DNA from: Cryptomeria japonica
Lineage: Eukaryota; Streptophyta; Pinopsida; Cupressales; Cupressaceae
Assembly: GCF_030272615.1 (NCBI RefSeq)
Contig: NC_081412.1
Coordinates: 41,160,791-41,224,790, forward strand
Direction of reading: 5' to 3'
DNA length: 64,000 nt
A program made the translations under genes and the position numbers. Below, one piece after another: positions 22,030-32,534 of this stretch. The notes under the pieces were generated by a model. It saw nothing but the letters and a program-made list of their open reading frames with translations, searched no databases and was not told the DNA's origin. The first letter of the stretch is position 1; each line of letters starts with the position of its first letter.

Positions 22030-23101
22030 TGTTAGGTCCTGGAGACAACTCAGAGGGGGGGGGAGGGGCAGGGTGAATCAGTTGTCTAATAAATTCAAAC
22101 CAAAAACCAATTAACCAACTTAATCCTTAATATTGGTAAACCAGTTAAGTATGCTGGTAGACAATGTTAATAGTAAATTGCTATACTGGTAAAGATTAAT
22201 GCATGAAACACAAACATAAAGTCATCCACAACACATAACACCAATATTTGTACGTGGAAACCCTGTAAGGGGAAAAACCATGGTGGGAAACCTTACCCAC
22301 AATCAGATGATACTACTATAGATAGTAAGTGTACATAAATGGGGTCTGCACATGCAGAAAGGCCAACAGCCTAGAGCTCACTGCTCAATCACAAAATGGG
22401 AGTCACACTGACTATAGTTGGATGGTTAAATCCAATAAGAATGTACTGCACAAAATAGCATCTTCATATGCTAGATTCAGTACTGGTGTAATGCTAATAT
22501 GCTTATACAAAAACCTAGCTTCACCTTCAAATGATGTCTTCGTGTATACCTCTACTTGATCTCGCATATACCTTCACTCAATTCTTTTTTCGCATTCCAC
22601 ACTTGATCTTACAAATAAGATCTTACATTTATACCATACCCTAAGACCAATTTTAGTAGGTTAGCTCTACAAGATATTACAATAAAATAATTTTACAAAC
22701 AATATAATATCCGATGCAATAACTGATTAAACATGTCGGCTTAATGCATTTACATCAATAATAAATCATCTCCATAGCGTGCCATGCTAATCTGAAAAAG
22801 ATAAACCTACCAGTGTAACCCTAGATAACCTGGACCTATTTGTCGGTAAAAGAAAATATGCAAATATGAATATACCAATGATTAATTCTTCAAAACAAAG
22901 TGTCCACATGATGTTTTCGACATTACCAAGTGTCTTCCATATCATTCTAGATACTGGTGAACATTATATCCTGCCGGTGAATCATATACCAGTAACTGTG
23001 CAATAGTTACTTGCTTGCCGGTGAATGTTGCTGGATCTCCAAAGTGCTTGTGTTTCAGTAGGTGTTGACATCAATGACAAAACCATACCAAAATACCAAT
23101 A
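22030..23101 (-). repeat. Element D, right (5') LTR
   Basis: Pairs with 16571-17634. It has an expanded G run with an extra AGGGGCAGGG insert (22052-22072) not present in the other copy. The final CA has become TA (ACCAATA). The following base is in frame with the RNase H of element F. Confidence 0.9.
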
Positions 23102-23345
23102 GTTATATGCTTTAGTGTAGGCTTTGAGGAAGTGGAGACACTATGTTCTTCCTAAGGAATTTGTAGTCTACAAAGATAATCAAGCTTTAAGCTTCCTAAA
23201 CTCACAAGACAAGATTAGTCACAAACACATGAAGTGGGTAGAGTATATGAAAGCCTACACATTTATAATCAAGCACAAAAAGAGTCAACTAAATAGGGTT
23301 GTTGATGCATTGATTCAGAGACTCTTGATAGTCCAAGAAATTTAG
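23102..23345 (+). pseudogene. Element F RNase H fragment
   Basis: The frame picks up in the middle of a gypsy RNase H: LYALV, then LRKWRHYVLPKEFVVYKDNQ, ALSFLNSQDKISHKHMKWVE, then KSQLNRVVDALIQR (usually NVVADALSRR). The start of the domain, with its first catalytic Asp, has been lost to the left together with the RT. It ends at a TAG shortly before the integrase zinc region. Confidence 0.88.
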
Positions 23346-24419
23346 CTAAGAAGCATAGGTATTGACAGTTTTAAAGACCTATACCCAGATGATTAAGATT
23401 TATCCAAATCTTATAAGGTATGCAAAGAGTATCAAAACCATTTCCATAGTGAATTTTCTAATTATACCTTGCAAGATGGGTTATTGTTTAAGGGAGGGCA
23501 ACTTTGTGTGCCTAGAGGTTCATTAAGAGAAAATCTCATACAAGAGAAGCATAATGCCAGTCTCAATGGTCAGTTTTGAGTCAACAAAACTCAGGAGTTA
23601 GTCCAAAGGTATTATTATTGGCCTAGGATGAATCAAGATGTCAGGAAGTATGTGGAAACTTGTATTGTTTGTCAAAAGGCCAAGGGCACATCTTCAAATG
23701 CCAGTTTATACCAACCTCTTCCCATACCAAACAAACCTTGGGAGTGCATTAGTATGGACTTTGTAGTGGGGTTGCCAAGGAAAAAGCAGAGATTTGATAG
23801 AACTTATGTCATAGTCGACAGGTTTAGTGAAATGGCCCACACTGTACCTTGCAAGACCACTCATGACGCATGTCATATTGCTCAGTTGTTCTTTAAGGAA
23901 GTAATTAGGATACATGGATTGCCCATGAGTATTGTTTCAAATAGGGACTCAAAGTTTATGAGTCATTTTTGGAAGACACTTTGGCAAAAACTTGGCACCA
24001 ACCTATCTTTTGGGTCTGCATACCATCCCCAAATAGATGGATAGACCAAGGTGGGAAATAGGATCTTAGAAAATCTTTTAAGGTGCCTTACCAAGGAATA
24101 TGGTCAGACATGGGATCAAGTGCTTTCTCAAGCTGAATATGCTTACAATGACACAATAAATAGGACCACCGGCAAGAGCCCTTTTGAAGTGGTCTATGGT
24201 GTTCACCCAAGGGGTATTTTGGAGTTGAGAGGCTTAGGTAGTACAACAAAAAGAAGTGGATATGTAGATGAATTTTCTCATTCAATGAAGGAAGTACATG
24301 AATCAGTCAAGCATGCCTTGAAGGATAACACAACTAAGATCAAACAAAAGGTTGATGAGAGAAGGAAGAACCTCCAATTTCAAGTGGGAGATCTTGTCAT
24401 GGTGCACCTAAACAAATAA
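23346..24419 (+). pseudogene. Element F integrase
   Basis: A decayed HHCC zinc region (HNASLNGQF, then CIVCQKAKG) is followed by the core: WECISMDFVVGLP (first Asp), then SIVSNRDSKFMSHFW where the second catalytic Asp is replaced by Asn (usually VSDRD), then AYHPQIDG, a stop, and TKVGNR where the catalytic Glu is replaced by Lys (usually DGQTEVVNR). TGKSPFEVVYGVHPRG and the C-terminal KVDERRKNLQFQVGDLVMVHL follow. Two of three catalytic residues are lost, so the enzyme would be dead even without the stop. Confidence 0.9.
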
Positions 24420-24833
24420 AGGCTACAACAAGGAGTACCTAACAAGTTGAAAATGAGAAGGTTGGGTCCATGTGCCATTCTAGCCAAGTATGGAGAAAAT
24501 GCATACGAGGTGGACCTACCTAGTGACATAGGATTGTCGCCGATTTTTAACATAGCAGACTTAGTTGCCTACAAAGGACCAATTCAAGGTTCAGATTGTA
24601 GTCACTCAAAGGTATTAGATGAAGTGAAAAACCTTCAACTACCAGCAAAATCAAATCCAAAGGCTGAGAAAGTGTTGAGTTCAAGGATCACCAAGAAGAT
24701 AAGGCATCAAATCTATTGGGAGCACCTAATCAAATGGAACGGTATGGATGATGCAGAAGCTACATGGGTGCATGAAACAGAATTCCTGAAGCTGGGCATT
24801 GGTCAGAAACTAATCCCAAAAGAGGTGAATTAA
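24420..24833 (+). pseudogene. Element F integrase tail and chromodomain
   Basis: After a TAA at 24417 the same frame resumes with LGPCAILAKYGENAYEVDLP and SPIFNIADLVAYKGP, typical of the gypsy integrase C-terminus. Next comes a chromodomain: SSRITKKIRHQIYWEHLIKW, NGMDDAEATWVHETEF. The WKG-x-EATWE pattern is kept. The chromodomain at the end of Pol is known to steer chromovirus integration towards marked chromatin. The frame ends at TAA 24831, about 20 bases before the 3' LTR; the purine run TTGGGAGTA before 24854 serves as PPT. Confidence 0.9.
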
Positions 24834-24853
24834 CTTTCTTTTGTTTGGGAGTA

Positions 24854-26177
24854 TGGTGTAGGAGCACCTAAGGGTGAACAAATACCCTCTGAAATTTTGC
24901 AAATTTTCATTTTTTTCAGCTAAGGACTGCATTTCAAGCTTAGACTGGCTTGGAGCACTTTTTGTCTTATTTTTGTAAATATTCCCTTGACCACCAGTAG
25001 TGGAGCCCACCATCAATGAATGACATGACTTGTTCAAGCTACCCCACGAACCCGAGGGAAAAGTGACTATCGGAGGTCGTCGATGAAACCGCCTGAAGTT
25101 TGTTTGATGTCGATGAAACTAACCTATCGATGGAACTTCTTTGAGACTCACTGTGGCCTTAGTTTGCTCAATGTCGATAAAAGAGGCCTACATTTGGTCG
25201 ATGTCAATAAAACAGAGTCATTGATGGAACATTTATGGGGCTCATCATGGTCTAAGTTTGTTCGATGCCACTCTTTGGAAGCCAAGTGTTTATGTTGTGC
25301 TAACCTAATGGAGGTTGAAGGAAGGTTACTGTAGGCAACTGATTGTGTCGAGGGTGCATCTCATTCTTTTAGGGATGATGCACAACATGTGTAGAAGCTA
25401 TAAGACCCAATGGGAATTATGTAAAGGGTTTGGTTGGATTTTGGAGTTTTCCATAAGACAAATTTTCTATGAATAATAAATAAAAAGATCATTTCCTGGT
25501 TTCCTCTCTGTTGTTAATTTTGGCTTATATTTGTAGATGGTGATGTAGATAGTATCGAAGTTTCTTTCCTACATTATGTGAGTTTCAATTCTATAATCAT
25601 GTCAAGTTCGGCTCTGTAGATAGCGTTGTTGTTCTGTTTTCTTGATTTTCCTGTTGGTGACAAGTAATTGCAGCCATGGCTCTGTCTTGAAGCTCCATTG
25701 TGGGATCCTCATGACCATTAGAAGTTGTCAAGAAGATCCAGACATGTACTATAGGGTTCCAATGATAGGATTCTAGGGAATGGTGATGACCATTTCAGCA
25801 GATTGGCCCTAGGCGAGATTGATGATAGCCCGACTAGGTACCAGTGATTAAGGAAAATCATAAGAAGGGTTGTTTGGGAGTCTAGGCTATTAGCCTCAAA
25901 GAAAAGGAGATAGGATCAAATGGAGAGAAGATCCTAGGATGATTGAGAAACAAATCGAGAAGAGTTATAAGATTAAACTATGGCAGAGAAACCCTGCAAG
26001 GTGTCTGATGAGCTGGTGAATTTATGAAAGTGAATTCATGAGGAGTGAGGAACAAATCTTGGTAGTGAGGTCCTAGAGTAGATTAGGGGAATAAAGAAGA
26101 GTATTCCTAGTTTAGGCTAGGAGAAAAGGCCTTGGAGTGAGTCAAGATGACTCACGCAACTAGGAGCCTCCCTGTCA
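24854..26177 (+). repeat. Element F, 3' LTR
   Basis: Pairs with 12763-14096. Starts TGGTGTAGGAGCACC, ends CTCCCTGTCA, and is followed by TSD TGTAA. No gene; the small frame at 25083-25334 recurs in the other LTR. Confidence 0.93.
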
Positions 26178-26191
26178 TGTAAGGAAGAAAA

Positions 26192-27024
26192 TGTTGGCAT
26201 TACTCACTCAGATGAGAACAGTTGATGTTATCATCAATGGCAACCAACTGGTAATATGGTTCATATGTTACACCAGCAACAAACATCATCTACCGGCACC
26301 GATAGTTACAACATGTTTATTCACACCAACATCCAGTCTACACCAACATTTAAATAATATCATTTTGTATTATAATTATATTATATAGCTAACATGATGT
26401 ATTGTAAAGACTCATATATGTATGAGATCTTGTAGGTTATTTTGTAAACAAGTAAGAAAATGTAATTAGCTAATGAATGTAAGTGGTATATAAGAGAAAA
26501 TAACTGTATTTGCATTATGATGTAATTATGTTATGAGTGAATAAGAGTAGAGCAGAGAAAAGCAAGGTTTATGGTAGACGTATCTGACAAAGCTTAAATT
26601 GGTATTGAATCTAATATTGCAGATGCTATTTTGAGCAGTACATTATCATTGGATTTAATCATCCAATTTTGTAGTTAGTGGGACTCCTTTTTGTGATTGA
26701 GTAGTGAGCTCTAGGCATTGGCCTTACTGCATGTGTAGGCCCCTATTGTATAAGTAATATTTATTCATATTGGCTAGTGAGTAGATATTGTGAGTCACAA
26801 ATCCCATCGAGGTTTTTCCCCTACCAGGTTTCCTTGCCAAAATAATATGTTTTATGGTGTGAATTGATGCTTATACTTTGGTTTTTCTTTACTGCATTAT
26901 TATTTGCTTACCAGTATATTAATTTGGGTTATAAAGTTGCAAACAAGTTTAAATATTTTGGGTACATGTTAGACACTAATTCACCCCCCTCTCAGTGTCT
27001 TTGGAACTGATCAAATATCTAACA
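26192..27024 (+). repeat. Element B, 5' LTR
   Basis: TGTTGGCATT to ATCTAACA, directly before the PBS. Its second half (about 26660-27000) resembles the LTR of A (GTTAGTGGGACTCC, GCTCTAGGC, TGTAGGCCCCT, CCCATC-GGTTTTTCC), while the first 400 bases do not. It ends with the CTAATTCACCCCCCTCTCAG block. Confidence 0.85.
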
Positions 27025-27026
27025 AT

Positions 27027-27039
27027 TGGCATTAGAGCC
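27027..27039 (+). promoter_or_regulatory. Primer-binding site of element B
   Basis: TGGCATTAGAGCC, two bases after the LTR end. It differs at two positions from TGGTATCAGAGCC, so it is the initiator methionine tRNA site with transitions. Confidence 0.85.
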
Positions 27040-27095
27040 TTGTCCTCTATTTGCAGAAGCCTAACAGCTTGAGGAAGATTCTGAAGTTGGTACCA

Positions 27096-28172
27096 ATGGA
27101 AAGTTTGAGACAACAATTGGAAGGATCTCTTGAAGACTTTGATGCAGAAAAATTGAAGAATATCAAACTGGAAGATGAACTTGGAATTGCTCAGGAATTT
27201 ATCAAAGCACTTCAAGATAACTTGGTTATAGCAAAGAATAGGAGAAAAGAATTACATGTGCAAATGCAAAATCAAGATGATAAAGAAAAGGAAACTCTCT
27301 GAGATAGTGTAGAGAAATTGAGACAAAAGAACAATAACATGAAGAATGAGATGCAAGATTTAACCATGAGATTATGCAAGGATATTGAAGATAGAAAGAG
27401 GAATGAAGAAGATTTGGCAAGAAGACTTAATGAAAGATCAGATGAATCTCAAAGGCTTAGTTATGGAAATGATATGTTTAAAATAGATTTGATTCACATG
27501 CAACATGACAAAGAGGAAATTATGAGACAAGTTAGCACTTTGGAAAGAGAGTTGCTCACTGCAAATGAATACAAAGAAAAATTCAAGAAGAGTTTAGATA
27601 ATCTTGATGATATGCTAAAAACTCAAAAACCTAATGCAGAAACAGCTAGACTTGGATTTGAACATGGAGAAAGTTATGGGACTGCAAACAATCATGATCA
27701 CAACAAACTGGTAAGGCAACCTAATGCTTATAAATTGAATGGGAAATGTTTTAATTGCAACAAATTTGGTCATAGAGAAAATCAGTATAGATTTATGAAT
27801 AATCAGAATACAAACTTACACATTGGTCAATGTTCCAAATGCAATAAAAATGGTCATAACTCAAACAATTGCAAAATGAATGTGAAATGCTATGTTTGTG
27901 GCAGATTTGGACATTTATCTAATCAATGCACAACTCAAACCGGTCAAGGTTATGGAAAAGCTATTCAGAGAAACAATGTAACTTGTTATGCATGTAACAA
28001 GATTGGGCATATTGCAGAATTTTGTAGAAGCAAGATTGTACCGGCGAACAATAAAGGATCTAATGACAAAGGCAAAGAAAAGGTGACTAAAATCAAGCAA
28101 GAATTTTCTAAACAATGGATTAGGAAGAGAGATCAAAGAATTGATGAAACTGTCTCTACACTGGCAGAATAG
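27096..28172 (+). pseudogene. Element B gag: coiled coil with four zinc knuckles
   Basis: It is open except for a TGA at 27301. Residues 1-190 form an almost continuous coiled coil (QQLEGSLEDFDAEKLKNIKL onward, with RNEEDLARRLNERSDESQRL and STLERELLTANEYKEKFKK). Then come the ARLGFEHGES motif and four CCHC units: CFNCNKFGHRENQY (last Cys lost), CSKCNKNGHNSNNC, CYVCGRFGHLSNQC and CYACNKIGHIAEFC. The tail is basic with KQWIRKR. Most plant Copia Gags have a UBN2 capsid domain and a single knuckle. Here the capsid domain is not seen and there are four knuckles. The protein probably binds nucleic acid. How it would form a particle alone is unclear. Confidence 0.8.
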
Positions 28173-28518
28173 GGTAATCTTGCACCGGCAGGAGATTCTT
28201 CATCTAACTAGGGAATAATCCTTAGGGTTAAGGCAACTAATTGAAGATCGTGCATTTACCCTTGGTTCATGGTAAGAAGTTATAATTCTTCTTTACCGAC
28301 AGATATGTGGAGTTTTCACTTCACTGACGAAGCATTTATTGCGGCTGTAAGTTAAAATATTTTATTATAAAGGCATTGTAACTTCTCATTTCATCTCACC
28401 AAGCATCCAAGCATTTGAAGAGAGCAAAATTGAGCAAAGGTATTCTAAAGGTGAAGCAACAAAGGTTTTTTTCAGAATATTCAAGGATTTCTCTGTTAAA
28501 AGGTATTTATCTTTCCCA
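28173..28518 (+). other. Spacer between gag and ORF2 of element B
   Basis: About 350 bases without a frame. It is not obviously similar to the spacer in A at 11118-11489 except around the gag stop. A TATA-like TATTTTATTATAAAG lies at 28360-28374, about 145 bases before the ORF2 start. Whether it is an internal promoter is unknown. Confidence 0.35.
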
Positions 28519-30300
28519 ATGGCGTCTTCATCTTCTATTCCTAAATTCGTAGCAAACCCTACCATTGTGGAGAACATAAAATGACCTAGACCCATTTTCA
28601 AAATCATTCCTAAGATAGAAAAAATGGATGACTCCATTGGTGCATTTTCTAGAATCCTGAAGGGAGTTGCATTTGCAGAAGACCCTAGGGCATACATACA
28701 TTGCTACATTGAGAGTTTAGGGTCCAAAGATTTAATGAACATGTACATGAATGTTATCACTGATAAGAATGGGGTAGTGAAACTGGAACACAAGGTAGTT
28801 GAGGATTTAGGTTTCATTGACATCCTCCATATGCCGGAATTCTCAGATGAAATTGTCCGCTATGTTCTTAGCAGGGTTCACGGTGAATTTATATGGTTGG
28901 ACTTAGTTTTTAAGATCACTAAGGAAGCTATAAGAGTTGTTACTGGTTTACCATCCACCAGCACTAGGCCTGACAAGAAGAATAAAATCCCTAACAAAGA
29001 GGTTATGAGCTTAACCAGAGCTACATTTGACAACAGGTCACTTAGGGTCAATGATATAAAAAGTATAACAATGTTAAATTTGCAAGTATGGTCATTGGTT
29101 ATAAAGTTTCTCATACTAATAGGTTGTATTTTGTACCTAGTTCCTGCATTCATAGTGCTCATGAGATAATATTAAACAATGCTAAAATTGACATATGTGA
29201 ATGGTTAAAGGATGAATTGTTAGAGAATTTGCACAAAATCAAAGGTGATAAGAAAGGAACCTTCAAATTTGGAAGTCTGATTGTGTGTTTAATACTTTGC
29301 TTCTCAAAAGAGATTCCTGGTATAGGACACAAGGATTTTGCCTATGATACTTTTGTTGGAAAATAGATAAAGGAGGCAATTACCAGTATGGGATCTGGTG
29401 GTGATGAGTTGGTGAAAGTCTATTTCAAGAATTTCCAAGCTAAAATGAGACAAAGGGAAATGATTCGCCAAAGCATTGTGGATAAATATGATAAACATAT
29501 ATGCTTTGTAGTGAAAAGAGATGAAATTTGGATGGAGGCAGTTAGACCCAGAACTGTCTGGATTACTAAAATGGGATATGAGGTGGATTCTCACATCTTG
29601 GATTCATATGCTAAAATATTCCTAGATGCTCCACCGGAACCAACAAAGGAGATATTTGGTAATGTTGAAACCATTGAAAGTGGCATTACTATGATGAAGC
29701 AAAGGAAGAAAAGAGATAAATTTATGAAAGATGCTTCTAAGATGGTAAAGGATGTTATAGAAGGATTGATGAATCTTAGTGGTATTGCTGCTAGTGTGAA
29801 AGAAAGTCAATCAGAGAAGAAACCGATATCTCACATTTCCCCTATGTCTACTACATCTAATTCTGACACTGATCAGGTAGCCAAATTCAAGGGAGTGGAC
29901 ATGAAGAAAAGAAAACCCTCACCAACACCTACTCCATCTCCCAAGAAGTCAAGGACACAAAGAAGAAACAGTAGGCTGTAAGAGAGCCCATTGGTCAGAA
30001 CAAAAAAGTGACTCCAAAGAAGAAATTTGAACCTAAGGCACCAGATACTTTTACACCAGAAGAGTTGATCAATGAAATCACCCAAGATGGTAACCTTCGT
30101 AATGTAAATAAATTCTATCATTATTTGAAGGATTCGGATAAGGATACTATAGAGGGAAGCATTATTTTATATCTTGATATCTATAAGAAAGTTCTTATTG
30201 AAGTTGTAGATGATCTGCCAAATGATATATTCTTAAGATTAGAGGCTAAGAGAATGTCTTTCATGGAGCTTGACAAGAAATTAAAGGTAGAAGCTCTATA
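28519..30300 (+). pseudogene. Element B ORF2 (unknown function), N-terminal two thirds
   Basis: Starts MASSSSIPKFVAN. It has a TGA at 28582, a frameshift near 29085, and stops at 29364 and 29979. In order there is a globular part of about 280 residues (DSIGAFSRILKG, DILHMPEFSDEIVRYVLSRV, HGEFIWLDLVFKITKEAIRV, VIGYKVSHTNRL, DELLENLHKIKGDKKGTFKF), then a charged part with WMEAVRPRTVWITKMGYEVD. A Pro/Ser/Lys-rich basic linker follows (KKRKPSPTPTPSPKKSRTQR, possibly a nuclear localisation signal), and then EELINEITQDGNLRNVNKFY and LYLDIYKKVLIEV, which matches A at 30640-30840. No known pol, env or host family was recognised. The frame ends where the LTR fragment begins. Confidence 0.65.
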
Positions 30301-30456
30301 ATACCAATGCATTGATGCTTATACTTTGGTTTTTCTTCACTGCATTATTGTTTTCTTACCAGTATATTAATTTGGGTTATAAAGTTACAAACAAGTTTAA
30401 ATCTTTTCACTACCGGTTAGACACTGATTCACCACCCCCCCCACTCTTAGTGTCAA
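30301..30456 (+). repeat. Element B, fragment of 3' LTR
   Basis: Matches 26865-26998 of the 5' LTR (TTGATGCTTATACTTTGG, TACCAGTATATTAATTTGGG, then AGACACTGATTCACC with a C run), but lacks the first 670 bases and the last 25. The 12-mer AAGGTAGAAGCT is present on both sides of the fragment (30285-30296 and 30465-30476). This points to a deletion or repair event at microhomology. Confidence 0.8.
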
Positions 30457-32138
30457 AGGAAACAAAGGTAGAAGCTAAAAATAAACCAGTTAGGAAGGTT
30501 ACATTCAAAATACTGGCATAGAAGAAAGAACCAAAAGTAACCACTTCAAATCCATCTGGTACTGCAAGAAGGAAGAAGAAGAATGAAATCGATCTGGCTA
30601 TTCAATCTGGTAATGTAACTATCATTCCACCAAAAACTTGTACAGAATTAGTAGATGAAATCACTAAGGATGTCATGTTAAAGAATGTATAGTTTTACTA
30701 TGAACATTTAGAGGATGATGAACAAAGAGAGGTAGAGGAAGTAGTATTATTATATTTGGATATTTATAAGAAATCCTTAATTGAAATTAAAAACCAAATA
30801 CCAGCAGAATTATATAATATGTTAGATGCTAGAATACTATCAACAATGCAAGAAGACAAGAATATTAAAATTCGAGAGTTGTTATCTGTTTGTGTTACTA
30901 TTGCTCCAGAGGAAATGGAAAGGACACTTGAGGTGGCAGATAGAAAAGTCTTTAATAGAAAACATAGAATAACCAGTTTGATGCTAAGAAGGGTAATAAA
31001 GGAGACTCAAAAGAAATGGGTTAAGTTCATTGGAGAGAATAGAGGTTTCTTTACTTCATTGGAATCAAAGACAAACACTACAAATTCCCTAGTTGAAGGG
31101 AAAGGAAAGGGGATTATGGGTACTTCACCATCAATTTTGAAAAACATTAAGATAGTGGAAATTAAGCCCTCGGTAGATACACATGTATAGATAGATGTTG
31201 AGACACCAACTAATATAGAGAGTGAAAAGGTTGATGATGTATAGGATATTAATATTGAGGATAACAGTCCTCTAGATACAAATGTACAAGTTAAGGTTAT
31301 AGTTCCTACAGAGGAATCGACAGTTATAGAGATTGCACCAAGTGGCAAAGCCACCAGTGCAAGTGAGGAAGCTATAAAGGATAAATCATCAGAGGAGAAG
31401 AAAGGGGAATCTGGAAGGGAACTGGTAGTAGGTCCATCATTGTTGTCAATTGACACCTTGCAAGTTGTAAAGAAAAATATAATAGAGATGAGTCCTATTG
31501 AACTCATGATGATGGCTGCACAAAAATTAATGAAGGAGGGATCTGCAAATAAAGGGATTATTGATCAGTCAATCACTATTTTACATAGACTAGTCCTGAA
31601 GTGCGAGATTGATAATGAAATGAGCCCATCCAAAAAGATTAAGATAATTACTGAGCATATTTCAAAAGATTTTCAATCCTTACAGTAGATTTCAAACCAA
31701 AAAGCGCTAGAGAGATTCACACAAGCTAAAAGAGTTGCATTTGATCAACTAATTGAATATGAGAAGAAGAAGATTGATGAAAAGTTGAAATTGATAGATA
31801 ATTCTTTGAAATAGTGTACAAATATTTATAGGGTATGTTTTAACATAGATATACTTACAGTTAATGTGGATAAGAAGATAAAGGAATTTCAGGAGAAAAT
31901 TGCAAACATAGCTAATTCTTTTGATGGATTGACTTCATTGACTACATCCATTGATGGTCAAATTTTGATTTTGGAAGCCCAAATTTATGTTCTTGAGAAG
32001 GAAAAAGATAAAATCATAAGAAGAGCCAAAATTCTGAGAGGTTTGGTGAGTCCTTGGTTGGATTCACTTAGTGTACATAAGAAGGAATTTATGGATATGG
32101 TTGGAAAGTGCACACCGGCAGAGGTAAGTGAGAAATAA
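30457..32138 (+). pseudogene. Element A ORF2, C-terminal part (unknown function)
   Basis: This continues the ORF interrupted by F and B. After KETKVEAKNKPVRKVTFKIL and a TAG come a basic ARRKKKNEID stretch, then TELVDEITKDVMLKNV, DDEQREVEEVVLLYLDIYKK and LIEIKN, homologous to B 30055-30290. The following 350 residues have no counterpart in B, which is truncated. They hold an acidic Ser/Thr/Val-rich part (31190-31430), SPIELMMMAAQKLMKEG, and a coiled coil near the end (DKKIKEFQEKIANIANSFDG, LEAQIYVLEKEKDKIIRRAK). The frame is broken by about five stops. With the N-terminal part, the intact ORF2 would be of the order of 950 codons. Confidence 0.6.
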
Positions 32139-32534
32139 TCATTTGCACATATACTAAATGGACTTGTATCTATTTATGCCACTTTCAAAACTAGTTGGGA
32201 TACCTATCTTGAGCTATTGGAGAAGGCTTATCTAGAAATTTTGAAATTTGTTAAGCTCTGGTAAGATATTTTGGGATATTCACTGTACAGTTTTTTGGAT
32301 CTTTGACATTCTTTTTAGAATTTTTTATGGCATTTATGTCAAAGAGGGAGTGATATAGATGTGAAAAAGAAAAAGAGGAGTTGTATACATTAGGGGTAGA
32401 TATGGAGACATAGAGTATGGAGTGTTTTGCATTGATGAATATTCAGCTCGGGGGGAGTAGGCAGGATGAAACCGGTAGATGAAACCTTGACCATTTTTCA
32501 CATGAGTGTTTCTATTAATGCCAAAGGGGGAGAT
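32139..32534 (+). promoter_or_regulatory. Element A 3' untranslated region and polypurine tract
   Basis: About 370 noncoding bases end in TTAATGCCAAAGGGGGAGAT, then TGC and the 3' LTR. The GCCAAAGGGGGAGATTG tract is the same as in the pol-encoding Copia elements D and E. A second purine run, GCTCGGGGGGAGTAGG, lies 65 bases upstream (32446-32461). Confidence 0.85.

Larger units (their letters stand above)
16129..23101 (-). mobile_element. Element D: Ty1-copia element with a partial tandem unit
   Basis: On the minus strand from the right: LTR (22030-23101), PBS, gag, protease, integrase, RT, RNase H, PPT, LTR (16571-17634), then a second PBS and the first 130 codons of another gag copy (16129-16570). 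Gag-protease-integrase-RT-RNase H is the Ty1-copia order. The right edge joins the RNase H gene of F, and the left edge joins the RT start of F. The leftmost unit shows that two elements once shared an LTR, and a deletion then removed most of one of them together with RT of F. This explains why no target-site duplication can be matched. Confidence 0.88.
12763..26177 (+). mobile_element. Element F: Ty3-gypsy chromovirus, hosts element D
   Basis: The LTR pair is 1334 and 1324 bases, starts TGGTG and ends in CA. TSD is TGTAA at 12758-12762 and 26178-26182. Domain order on the plus strand is gag, zinc knuckle, protease, start of RT, [element D], RNase H, integrase, chromodomain. A chromodomain at the end of pol is diagnostic of the chromovirus branch of Ty3-gypsy. 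Most of the RT is missing at the D insertion. The element is inserted in ORF2 of element A. Confidence 0.93.
26192..30456 (+). mobile_element. Element B: A-family element, truncated at its 3' side
   Basis: It begins TGTTGGCATTACTCACTC nine bases beyond the TSD of F in the ORF2 of element A. The order is LTR (833 bases), PBS, gag, ORF2 up to the segment homologous to A 30630-30890, then a 156-base piece of its own LTR end, and after that A resumes. The missing part is the 3' third of ORF2, the PPT and most of the 3' LTR. A target-site duplication could not be matched, as expected after the 3' deletion. Gag and ORF2 are clearly homologous to those of A but well diverged. Confidence 0.8.

Noticed and set aside
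28519-30300. ORF2 of element B as a host plant gene interrupted by repeats
   Set aside because: The same ORF lies in the same order after gag in element A, flanked by LTRs, PBS and PPT, so it belongs to the element. Capture from a host gene in the past remains possible.
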